The notes beneath the pieces were generated by a model that worked only from the letters and a program-made list of their open reading frames with translations, was not told where the DNA came from and searched no databases. Shown piece by piece: positions 28,694 through 36,782 of a stretch of 64,000 nucleotides of DNA. The translations under genes and the position numbers were made by a program. The DNA is taken from assembly GCF_000701265.1 (NCBI RefSeq), contig NZ_KL370759.1:165420-229419 (forward strand), given 5' to 3'. Each line of letters opens with the position of its first letter. The first letter of the stretch is position 1. The stretch comes from Legionella wadsworthii DSM 21896 = ATCC 33877. GTDB taxonomy: Bacteria > Pseudomonadota > Gammaproteobacteria > Legionellales > Legionellaceae.

Positions 28694-29152
28694 ATGTTAG
28701 CAAGAACTTCTATTTTTATCGCCAGTCTTATTTCATCAAGTTCCCCATGGGCTGCTATTACATGTTATTACACTTTAGTTAAAGACAATTGCTGGACTAA
28801 ATACGATGTATCAGTAGACATTATGGATGCTGCAACCAATAAAATTTTAACGACCATTACCGTACCTAATGGAAAATCCTGGAGTCGCCAAACTTTTCCT
28901 TGTGATCCTGGACAAAAATTAATATATCGTGCTCAATTTTCTCCAGTTTTTTGGGAAAGCGATAAAGGTAAAACTTATACGGCTAAAAATTACTGGTCTT
29001 TACCCAACTCAGTAAATCCTGGTGATTCTGCTTGGAATTTGACCGTTTGTTATCCGAATGACTTTTCACTAGTCCCTTTACCTCCAGATGCATCAGGAAG
29101 TTGCAGCTGTAATTTTAATGGTATTCCTGAAATTCCTCCCAAAAAGATATAA
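28694..29152 (+). CDS. Hypothetical secreted cysteine-rich protein, 152 aa
   Basis: ATG at 28694 with AAGGGATGAAATC upstream. The N-terminus MLARTSIFIASLISSSSPWAA is a likely signal peptide. The mature part has cysteines in ITCYYTLVKDNCW, TFPCDPGQ, LTVCYPN and SGSCSCNF, so three disulphides are possible, and the pattern is beta-rich. No family recognised. Export, possibly by type II secretion, is plausible for this kind of Legionella protein but is not shown. Confidence 0.7.
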   Translation: MLARTSIFIASLISSSSPWAAITCYYTLVKDNCWTKYDVSVDIMDAATNKILTTITVPNGKSWSRQTFPCDPGQKLIYRAQFSPVFWESDKGKTYTAKNYWSLPNSVNPGDSAWNLTVCYPNDFSLVPLPPDASGSCSCNFNGIPEIPPKKI

Positions 29153-29241
29153 ATGGCATTAATTTTTATCTTTATGTATGATTCTCGCTAACATTTCAAC
29201 TTATTTAGGAAAAGGTTTCCTTCTTGTTGACGGAGCGACTT

Positions 29242-30315
29242 ATGATTACCCTCAGAAATAAAATTGGCCAAATGATAGTCATGGGGTTTGATGGATGTGA
29301 TATTCATGAAAAAAGCCCTATAGCAAATTGGTTATCAACAGATGGATTGGGTGGCGTTTTATTATTTGATCAAGATCATGCGACTGGATTGTATGGAAAA
29401 AATTTGAAGAACCAGGCTCAAATAAAACGATTAACCCATCAACTCAATTATTTTTCATCGGAAATAAATTACAAGAATAATGATTTACCCTTGTTGATTG
29501 CCATAGATTACGAGGGTGGAGCAATTGATCGTTTGGCTCGGGTAGAAGGATGTATGCCCACCATGAGTGCATCGAGCATGGCCCATTTATCTCCAGAGGC
29601 CTTAAAAGGTGAATTGACACAAATGGCATTTACATTAAAATCCTTAGGTTTTAATCTTAATTTTGCTCCAGTTGTCGATTTAAATTTACAAGAAGAACAA
29701 GGAATTATTGGACATTTACAGCGTAGTTTTTCTGCAGATCATAAAGAAGTCATTCGTTTAGCCCAAAAGTTTGTCGAAATTTTTTATCAGCATGGTATTG
29801 CGTGTTGTTATAAACATTTCCCGGGCCATGGCAGCGCTTTAGGTGATACGCATAAAGGGTTTGTCGATGTCACAAGTACTTTTCAAAAAGAAGAGTTAAT
29901 TCCATATTATCAGCTAGTCCGAGATACTTATAAACCGACTATGATAATGACTGCCCATGTGGTGAACAAACAACTTGATAAGCAAGGCTTGCCTGCTACT
30001 TTATCGTATGAAATCTTAACCGGGATCTTGCGCGAGACTATAGATTACGATGGAGTCATTATTGCAGATGATTTACAAATGCAGGCAATCACTGATCATT
30101 ATTCCTTAGAAGAAGCACTTTGTCTGACCATCAACGCGGGTGCAGATATGCTCATTTTTGCAAATCAATTGTCAAAAATTACAGCGCCGGAATTAATTGA
30201 AATGATTGAGCGTTTAATTTTCGAGCAAAAAATTGAGCAAGAACGTATTGAAGATGCTTATCGTCGGATTATTCGCTTCAAGCAACAAATTGATTGTATT
30301 GAATTAGTCGATTGA
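29242..30315 (+). CDS. nagZ: Glycoside hydrolase family 3, NagZ-like beta-N-acetylhexosaminidase
   Basis: A 357-residue cytoplasmic GH3 enzyme. The NagZ signature KHFPGHGSALGDTHKGF carries the Asp-His acid/base dyad, with Thr in place of the usual Ser. The nucleophile Asp lies in IIADDLQMQAI. IAIDYEGGAIDRL and NLNFAPVVDLN are also typical. NagZ removes GlcNAc from muropeptides during cell-wall recycling. I start at ATG 29242 (GGAGCGACTT upstream) rather than the TTG at 29224. A monocistronic gene by spacing; the leader-symporter unit follows. Confidence 0.88.
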   Translation: MITLRNKIGQMIVMGFDGCDIHEKSPIANWLSTDGLGGVLLFDQDHATGLYGKNLKNQAQIKRLTHQLNYFSSEINYKNNDLPLLIAIDYEGGAIDRLARVEGCMPTMSASSMAHLSPEALKGELTQMAFTLKSLGFNLNFAPVVDLNLQEEQGIIGHLQRSFSADHKEVIRLAQKFVEIFYQHGIACCYKHFPGHGSALGDTHKGFVDVTSTFQKEELIPYYQLVRDTYKPTMIMTAHVVNKQLDKQGLPATLSYEILTGILRETIDYDGVIIADDLQMQAITDHYSLEEALCLTINAGADMLIFANQLSKITAPELIEMIERLIFEQKIEQERIEDAYRRIIRFKQQIDCIELVD

Positions 30316-30378
30316 TTATCTTGGTATTCAAATTCCTTGAGTGAATATATTCTTTGTGTTAGAATATTTCTCATTGTT

Positions 30379-30523
30379 TATAATTTAATCAGCCTAAAAA
30401 AGGTTATTATGGTAACTCACCTGAAGAAAGCATCTCATCGCTCAACCCTCGCTCAGTTTAAACTCGTTTCTTGTTGTTGCTGCTAATTCCCTCTTTTTCT
30501 TTTTAACCTTTTGTTTGTTAAGG
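30379..30523 (+). promoter_or_regulatory. Leader region with possible alternative pairing, upstream of symporter
   Basis: A TATAAT (30379-30384) would start a transcript near 30391, leaving only about 18 bases before the leader ATG at 30409. The leader Shine-Dalgarno stretch AAAAGGTTA (30398-30406) is exactly complementary to TAACCTTTT (30504-30512). The CCTT inside that same element also complements AAGG (30520-30523), the symporter ribosome site. Mutually exclusive pairing is therefore possible. No clear -35 and no classic terminator hairpin is seen. The regulatory reading is inference. Confidence 0.4.
30409..30486 (+). CDS. 25-codon leader peptide ending in four cysteines
   Basis: ATG at 30409 with AAAGGTTATT upstream opens a 25-codon frame. 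It runs MVTHLKKASHRS, then TLAQFKLVS, and ends in four consecutive Cys codons (TGT TGT TGC TGC, 30472-30483) directly before TAA. The stop lies 46 bases before the symporter ATG. The run of Cys codons at the end is the layout of amino-acid-responsive attenuator peptides, and Legionella depend on external cysteine. A peptide product with its own role cannot be excluded. Confidence 0.65.
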   Translation: MVTHLKKASHRSTLAQFKLVSCCCC

Positions 30524-30532
30524 ATTGATATC

Positions 30533-31813
30533 ATGTGTGCAGCACATCAACAAAAAAAATTAATTTTTAGTACCCCTTTAATTTACGCTGTAATGATTGC
30601 CTTGGGTATCATAAGCGGGATGTCCCATATTGCTGTTTTAAAAGAGACGGGACTACTCATTTCTGATTTATTCATCAAACTATTCAAGTGCATTAGTTTA
30701 CCAATTATCTCTTTGTCCATCATTGTTACATTGGCGAATTATAAAACTGATGGTTTTATGAAAAAAATATGGCAGCGGACAATTAAGTATACATTTTCTA
30801 CAACCGTAGTTGCGGCGATTATCAGCTGCTTACTTTATTTATTTATTCAACCCAGCTCCGTTCAGGTTAATTTAGATGCACAAAGCACCAAAGCAACGAG
30901 CTGTTTAGGTTATCTAGGATACCTGGCAAATATCATACCCACCAACTTGCTATCTCCTTTTCTTGAGCAACAAGTCATGGGTGTCCTTTTTCTCAGTATC
31001 ATTATAGGTATTGCAGTACGCCAAATACCTGATGAGGAGTCTCGTAATACCCTCACGCATTTTTTCCGTGGTGCGCATGGTATGTTTTTAGTTATAACTC
31101 GCTGGATCATTAGAATTATTCCAATAGGTTTATTTGGGTTCATTACTTCTACGGTTGTTCAATTACAATCAGGGATGGATATTAAAGGAATTGGTGAGTA
31201 TTTATTAATTGTAGTCTTAGCGAATTTAGTTCAAGGTTTTGTGATATTACCTTTGTGGTTGAAAATGAATAAAATTCAACCTTTTACAACAATGCGCGCA
31301 ATGCTCCCTGCCTTATCCGTAGCTTTTTTCTCAAAATCTTCGGTCGGGACTTTGCCTGTTACGATGAATACTATAGAAAAAAACTTACAAGTAAAACCTT
31401 CAGTAAGCCGTTTTGTTTTACCTTTATGCACCAGCATTAACATGAATGGGTGCGCTGCTTTCATTTTTGCAACAGTTATCTATTTAATGCAAAATCATGG
31501 AATGCCCATTTCTTACGGCACTATGGTTTTATGGATATTTGTCGCTACGGTTGCTGCCATTGGGAATGCGGGTGTGCCTATGGGATGTTTCTTTCTGAGT
31601 ATCAGTTTGTTGTCTAGTATGAATGTTCCTATTGTGCTTATGGGTGTGATTTTACCATTTTATGGTTTAATTGATATGTTGGAAACTGCTTTAAATGTTT
31701 GGTCTGACGCGTGCGTCACTAAAATTGTAAATGATAAAGCTCTTGCGGAGGAGCAGGGTGCAGAACCTTTAAAACCGAGGAAAGTGTCTGCATATGAACC
31801 TGAGTTAGGATAA
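30533..31813 (+). CDS. DAACS-family sodium:dicarboxylate/amino-acid symporter
   Basis: A 426-residue membrane transporter (about eight helices plus two re-entrant loops). Family motifs are FFSKSSVGTLPVTM (re-entrant loop 1, SSxxTLP), CTSINMNGCAAFIFA (where most members have NMDGTA), re-entrant loop 2 GNAGVPMGCFF, and the last-helix WSDACVTKIVND. The DAACS family carries glutamate, dicarboxylates, serine/threonine or, in TcyP, cystine. The ATG at 30533 follows AAGGATTGATATC; a TTG at 30515 is unlikely. The cysteine-coded leader in front makes cyst(e)ine or a related solute a candidate substrate, by inference only. Confidence 0.9.
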   Translation: MCAAHQQKKLIFSTPLIYAVMIALGIISGMSHIAVLKETGLLISDLFIKLFKCISLPIISLSIIVTLANYKTDGFMKKIWQRTIKYTFSTTVVAAIISCLLYLFIQPSSVQVNLDAQSTKATSCLGYLGYLANIIPTNLLSPFLEQQVMGVLFLSIIIGIAVRQIPDEESRNTLTHFFRGAHGMFLVITRWIIRIIPIGLFGFITSTVVQLQSGMDIKGIGEYLLIVVLANLVQGFVILPLWLKMNKIQPFTTMRAMLPALSVAFFSKSSVGTLPVTMNTIEKNLQVKPSVSRFVLPLCTSINMNGCAAFIFATVIYLMQNHGMPISYGTMVLWIFVATVAAIGNAGVPMGCFFLSISLLSSMNVPIVLMGVILPFYGLIDMLETALNVWSDACVTKIVNDKALAEEQGAEPLKPRKVSAYEPELG

Positions 31814-31845
31814 ATTGCAATCGTTTTTCTGATTTAGAGCAGTAG

Positions 31846-31865
31846 CCTGGTTGCTGGCAACCAGG
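31846..31865. terminator. Hairpin between convergent genes
   Basis: CCTGGTTG (31846-31853), CTGG, CAACCAGG (31858-31865): an 8-bp perfect stem between the symporter stop and the stop of the minus-strand gene at 31901. No strong T run on either side. Confidence 0.5.
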
Positions 31866-31900
31866 TATTGATTCACATCCTGAGTCCATTTAGCACTTTA

Positions 31901-32803
31901 CTATGAGGCCTCTTCTGGATAATTTGTTTCCCCGTCAATCATTCCTGAAGGATTCAAGCATCTATGATTGTCGTAGGGTTCACAAAAATGTGCAAAATAT
32001 TGTTTAAAATTCGAAACAAATAGTTCCTCATTTTCCATAAGAAAAATTTTTTCCGGTTGCAATTCGACGAAATTCGAGTCTCTTAAAACTGCTTTGTACA
32101 TTGAACCCATATGTAATGAAATCCATTTATCGATAAATGGAAGTATTTTATTGGGGTCGGTACTAAAAAAATTTTCATAAATATCACTGAATAGCTTGTT
32201 CTTTATCTCATAATTACTTTTAAAATAAGCGTTTCCTTTATCTTTTTTATATTCTATAAATGGTGGCCGGTTGCGTTTTTTTTTCATTCCGGCGGCAATC
32301 TCCAATGAAACAATTACCCCTTTCGCTGATTCAATTTTATATTTCGTTCCTAGTAGGTCCGAACCATTATATTTATTCAGATAAGATTCTAAATAGGTAA
32401 TTGCTTCATCACTAACCGGATCGAAATAACTGTTGATGATAAATTGGGTTGCCAGTTTTGTTTCTGGATGGTAGTAACAGCTAATGTATATGGCATAAGT
32501 AAATTTCTCATTGACAATGTGCTGTACTAAAATCTGATCAATCTGCTCATTTACTTCATCGCAGCTGATTTGTTGATTTTCAATTGTTTTATCCATACGA
32601 ATAATTTGAGTGGGATAATCCATGCTTCGCGCATTAGAATGACCTGATGTTAAATTATCCATTTCGTTAGAGTAGGTGATGATGTGCTTATTCTTATTAT
32701 CCGGATTTTGTGAAATCGACAATGCGGTCACATCAGAGGAAGTTTGGCTGAATACACTGAACGGTATTAAGATGAAGGGGGCAACTAAATAATTAAATTT
32801 CAT
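31901..32803 (-). CDS. Hypothetical exported protein, 300 aa
   Basis: ATG at 32803 with AAAGGAGTTTTAT upstream gives the signal peptide MKFNYLVAPFILIPFSVFS. The mature chain is rich in Tyr, Asn, Glu and Lys. It has a central ATQFIINSYFDPVSDEAITY and SAKGVIVSLEIAAGMKKKRN, and cysteines near residue 83 (QISCDEVNE), 107 (ISCYYHP) and in the C-terminal FCEPYDNHRCLNPSG. I recognise no domain. A short upstream extension of the frame (to 32836) would bury the signal peptide. Confidence 0.7.
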   Translation of the reverse strand: MKFNYLVAPFILIPFSVFSQTSSDVTALSISQNPDNKNKHIITYSNEMDNLTSGHSNARSMDYPTQIIRMDKTIENQQISCDEVNEQIDQILVQHIVNEKFTYAIYISCYYHPETKLATQFIINSYFDPVSDEAITYLESYLNKYNGSDLLGTKYKIESAKGVIVSLEIAAGMKKKRNRPPFIEYKKDKGNAYFKSNYEIKNKLFSDIYENFFSTDPNKILPFIDKWISLHMGSMYKAVLRDSNFVELQPEKIFLMENEELFVSNFKQYFAHFCEPYDNHRCLNPSGMIDGETNYPEEAS

Positions 32804-32977
32804 ATAAAACTCCTTTTTTGTCAGCCTATATTGCATCCTGCAATATATAATGGAAAAGAGTATATTTTTGAGTATAGTTGAGTGAATGAAATTTATTCTT
32901 TATGTCTGAGGCAATGTCATAAAAATGTAAGGAATGGAGTGAACAATTTAAAATTGGAGATGATCAGGAGGTTTGAT

Positions 32978-34201
32978 TTATTCATATCCAAATACGCTTC
33001 TGCCGCCATATTGTGAAGAAACTTTCTTCTCGTGATTCATGATGTCTTCTAAACTGGGACCTTTAATAATGTAATCCTCTAACTTGAGTGCTTGTGTATC
33101 CAGCCTTTTAATTGCATCCAATTTTTCACTTTGACCAAGCTTGGCTTTTTGGACAGCGGTTTTTAAAACACGTAGGGTTTCATCATAAACCTTTAGAGGA
33201 ACCGGAAAAGGGTGGCGGTCCTTACCCCCATGAGCTAAAGAAAAACGAGCCGGATCAGAAAATCGATAAGGTGCCCCATGAATGACCTCCGCCACCATGG
33301 AAAGCGCTAAAATTGTTCTGGCACCGACACCGGGTGTTAATAGAAGCTCTGAGAAATCTTCTGGGCCCCGATCAATAGCAGCAGCAATATTGCCATGCAA
33401 ACGGCGTAAAGAAATATTTTCTGCCCTCACATCGTGATGCATCGGCATATCAAGATGAGGTAATGAAAGCTGTTCTGTTTCTCTTGCTATGGATTTCTCC
33501 CGTTTGGAAACTTCTGCAAGAATATGTTCCGGGGAACTGGTTTTCAAAAGCTCGATTTGTTTCATCCGAGAAAGCTGGGCTCTTTGATCAGTTAAATTAA
33601 TAATATTGCCTTGCTGAGGGCCTTCAATCGCTGTATGTGGTGCCTCAATGAAGCTATTCAATCCTTCAGATAACCAGTGATATCGCCGTGCCTGTTTGTT
33701 TGACGTGTTCATCCCCTGTTGAATGACTGCCCATTTACCCTCATCGGTCACAATAAATCCATGTAAGTAGAGATCAAACCCATCTTGGATAGCCGCACTG
33801 TCGACTTTAGCAACCAAACGGCTGGTTTGTGCCAATTGTTGACCATCAAATCCTACTTGTGAGCCTATCGTTATTAATTCATGAGGTGTTTGACGTGAGT
33901 ATTTGCCTCTTCCGCCACAAACATGAATACCTAATTCTTTGGACAGGGGCGTTAGCCCCCTTTTTAAAGCACCAATAACACTTGTTGTAATTCCGGATGA
34001 ATGCCAGTCCATTCCCATAACTGCACCAAAAGATTGAAACCAAAAAGGGTGTGCCAGCCGACGCAAGAATTCGTCTCGTCCGTAATGATAAATAATTGCT
34101 TGGGTAATCACTGAACCAAGTTTCGTCATACGATCTGCCAGCCATGCAGGAACATGACCGTAATGTAAAGGAAGATTGGCACTGCCAGTTTTTTGGGCCA
34201 T
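32978..34201 (-). CDS. DUF763 family protein
   Basis: A 407-residue protein of the DUF763 family, recognised by its N-terminal KTGSANLPLHYGHVPAWLADRM, SFGAVMGMDWHSSGITTSV, VCGGRGKYSRQTP, DLYLHGFIVTDEGKWAVIQQGMN and RRYHWLSEGLNSF. LLTPGVGARTILALSMVAEVIHG near residue 300 looks like a helix-hairpin-helix DNA-binding element. The family is commoner in archaea and thermophiles and its function is unknown; a DNA-related role is a reasonable guess. I start at MAQKTGS (34201), where the family alignment starts; ATG at 34219 is six codons longer. Confidence 0.88.
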   Translation of the reverse strand: MAQKTGSANLPLHYGHVPAWLADRMTKLGSVITQAIIYHYGRDEFLRRLAHPFWFQSFGAVMGMDWHSSGITTSVIGALKRGLTPLSKELGIHVCGGRGKYSRQTPHELITIGSQVGFDGQQLAQTSRLVAKVDSAAIQDGFDLYLHGFIVTDEGKWAVIQQGMNTSNKQARRYHWLSEGLNSFIEAPHTAIEGPQQGNIINLTDQRAQLSRMKQIELLKTSSPEHILAEVSKREKSIARETEQLSLPHLDMPMHHDVRAENISLRRLHGNIAAAIDRGPEDFSELLLTPGVGARTILALSMVAEVIHGAPYRFSDPARFSLAHGGKDRHPFPVPLKVYDETLRVLKTAVQKAKLGQSEKLDAIKRLDTQALKLEDYIIKGPSLEDIMNHEKKVSSQYGGRSVFGYE

Positions 34202-34472
34202 ATGCTTATATATTATCATCGGAGTCTGGCAGAATTATAGTGCCTGTGTCCAAATTTTCCAATGATAAGAAAATTTTCTTTCAGAAAGCGGCATTTGAAC
34301 GACAGATAATATTTATATACAAATAAAGCAAATGTGATTATATTAAATCTGAAAAAACTTGTACTGAATTGGATTACTTAGAGACTACTCGTTTTTTCTA
34401 AAACTTCTTTTTATAGAAGTACGGCTCCAATGATAAGGAACTCTCATTATATTTTTATTTTTAGGGAATAAA

Positions 34473-34946
34473 ATGAAGAAAATATACGCAATTGTTAGCC
34501 CTGCATATACTAAGGTAGGTGATGGTTTTACCGACTTGGCATCTTATTTTGCTTTACCATTTCATACTGTCGCATTTGAACAAATTTCTGGATATTCCTT
34601 AGGTCATAAAGTTTTGTTTACAGAAAGCTTAGAGACTGCCAAAGGTATGTTAGAAAGTGGAATTCAGACATCAAAATCTGACGCAAAAACGGCAATTCAA
34701 AAGGCGATCATTGAATTAGATGCAGATGATGAAGAAAAGATCACGGGCTTTAATAAAATCTACACAGTTGATTATGATAAACGCTATGAACAAGCAGAAA
34801 ACAATTTCTTTAAATCCTTACGGATACCCAAGTGGAGTGAAAGAGCAATAAATGCTCAAAATGAGGCAACATCCGGTGCTCTTGATGAAATGAATATTCA
34901 ATATCAACAAACAAAGCAAGCAACACCGGAACCTGCATTAACGTAG
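34473..34946 (+). CDS. Hypothetical protein, 157 aa
   Basis: ATG at 34473 with TTAGGGAATAAA upstream. The N-terminal half reads as mixed alpha/beta (IYAIVSPAYTKVGDGFTDLASYFAL). The C-terminal half is charged and helical (AKTAIQKAIIELDADDEEKI, RYEQAENNFFKSL) with a flexible QQTKQATPEPALT tail. No signal peptide. Resembles lineage-specific Legionella proteins, but no family or secretion signal is recognisable. Confidence 0.6.
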   Translation: MKKIYAIVSPAYTKVGDGFTDLASYFALPFHTVAFEQISGYSLGHKVLFTESLETAKGMLESGIQTSKSDAKTAIQKAIIELDADDEEKITGFNKIYTVDYDKRYEQAENNFFKSLRIPKWSERAINAQNEATSGALDEMNIQYQQTKQATPEPALT

Positions 34947-35002
34947 AACATCCAACCCGGGTTTGGGTATACTTTCGGGTTTCGCTTATCCTGTTCTTTA
35001 TT

Positions 35003-36769
35003 TTACATCTTATCAGGTAAGAATCCACCAGCTTGCATTTGCCACATGCGGCAGTAATGACTGGGTGTCTTCAAAAGTTCATCGTGTGAGCCGTCCTCAA
35101 TAATTCGTCCCTTATCAAAAACCAAAATACGATCCATTTCCGATAAAGTGGAAAGACGATGGGCCACAACGATTGTGGTTCTGTTTTGCATTAAAAGATG
35201 TAAACCATCCTGAATTAATTTTTCCGTCAAAGAATCCAATGCGGAAGTTGCTTCGTCCAAAATTAAAATAGGCGCATTTTTTAAGATGGCTCGGGCAATA
35301 GCAATACGTTGGCGTTGACCACCTGATAATTTGATTCCACGTTCACCAACCAGTGCCTCATATTTTTCCGGGAGTCGAGAAATAAATTCATGACAATGCG
35401 CTTTTTTGGATGCAGAGATGACCTCTGCATCACTCGCGTCAATTCGACCATAACGGATATTATCCATTAAGGTGCGATGAAATAAGGTCACATCTTGCGG
35501 AATCATCGCAATGTTTGCACGCAAAGAGTCTTGGGTTACGTCACGAATATCTTTGTCATCAATCAGAATTTGTCCGGATTCAACATCAAAAATACGGAGA
35601 ATCAGATTGACGAAAGTGCTTTTCCCCGATCCAGATAAGCCAACCAGACCCACTTTTTGTCCCGGTTTAATGATCACGGATTTGTTTTTAAAAAGATGCG
35701 CTCCTTCATCATAATGAAAGCTCACATTTTTAAACTCAATTTGACCCCGGCTTACAATTAAAGATTGTGCATCTGGCTTATCCCTAATCTCATGAAGTTC
35801 TGCTATCAATGTTAAAGCTTGTTTGCATTTACCCAATTCCTCTGCAAAGAGAACAAATTGGCTTGCCAGATACCATAAGTTATAAAAAATACTAATCGAA
35901 AGAGATATAATAAAGCTAAAATCACCAATGGTTACCTGATTTTTACTATACATGATGACAAGCATGTATAAATTGGTGGCGATGAGCACAATGATACTTG
36001 CATCCCAAAAGGCACGCATTTTTAAAATCGTCCATTGCATGGCCTGATCTTTATTAGTTGTATCTTGGACGGTATTTTCAATTAATTGATTTTCAAAGCT
36101 TGCTCTGGAAAATAGGCGAAGATTTGAAATGTTGCTAATGCTATCCACTATTTTCCCAACCAAGGTTGTTTTACTGGTCGCGAATGAATTGGACAAATCC
36201 TGTATGGAATTAAAGTAAATAAATGCGATTCCTAAGAAAACAGTAGCCCAAATAAATAATATTAATGCAAATACAGGATGGATTAGCAGCATACTGATTA
36301 TTGCAATAATAAGACCTACAATTTGAGCTGCTGCATCATCCATCGTTGTAAAAATTGCAACGGTGCCTGCAGTCATGTCAGAAATTTTATTGGCTAAACT
36401 CCCAGCAAAATTATTTTGAAAATAACGATGCGAATGCTGATTTAAATAGGAAAACATTTGATTCACAAGATCATAGCGGATGTATGGAAATAATTTTAAA
36501 CGAAACCAATCCGAAAGCCGCATATCCATGGCAATCAATATCCATAAAGAAATATATACTAGAATATAGGGTTTGATCGCGTTGAATATTGCAGATTTGT
36601 CACCAGAAAATGCAGCGACTTCATCAATAATTAGTTTCAGCACATAAGGGGAGAGCGCATTATTGATTCCCCAGTAAGTCGCTGTCAATAATAATCCAAG
36701 TACATACAATTTGTATGATTTGAGTAAACTTTTAAAAAGTTTATAAATTGAAATATCTTTATTGTTCAT
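35003..36769 (-). CDS. ABC exporter (fused permease-ATPase)
   Basis: A 588-residue half-exporter of the MsbA/LmrA type. Six membrane helices fill the N-terminal ~330 residues. The ATPase domain has Walker A GLSGSGKST, Q-loop MIPQDVTLF, signature LSGGQRQRIAIARA, Walker B ILILDEATSALD and H-loop VVAHRLSTL. It should act as a homodimer in the inner membrane. It starts 13 bases after the ABC-F gene, so both are probably on one transcript. The linkage suggests a drug or peptide export role, which is inference. Confidence 0.94.
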   Translation of the reverse strand: MNNKDISIYKLFKSLLKSYKLYVLGLLLTATYWGINNALSPYVLKLIIDEVAAFSGDKSAIFNAIKPYILVYISLWILIAMDMRLSDWFRLKLFPYIRYDLVNQMFSYLNQHSHRYFQNNFAGSLANKISDMTAGTVAIFTTMDDAAAQIVGLIIAIISMLLIHPVFALILFIWATVFLGIAFIYFNSIQDLSNSFATSKTTLVGKIVDSISNISNLRLFSRASFENQLIENTVQDTTNKDQAMQWTILKMRAFWDASIIVLIATNLYMLVIMYSKNQVTIGDFSFIISLSISIFYNLWYLASQFVLFAEELGKCKQALTLIAELHEIRDKPDAQSLIVSRGQIEFKNVSFHYDEGAHLFKNKSVIIKPGQKVGLVGLSGSGKSTFVNLILRIFDVESGQILIDDKDIRDVTQDSLRANIAMIPQDVTLFHRTLMDNIRYGRIDASDAEVISASKKAHCHEFISRLPEKYEALVGERGIKLSGGQRQRIAIARAILKNAPILILDEATSALDSLTEKLIQDGLHLLMQNRTTIVVAHRLSTLSEMDRILVFDKGRIIEDGSHDELLKTPSHYCRMWQMQAGGFLPDKM

Positions 36770-36782
36770 AATATTACTCAGT

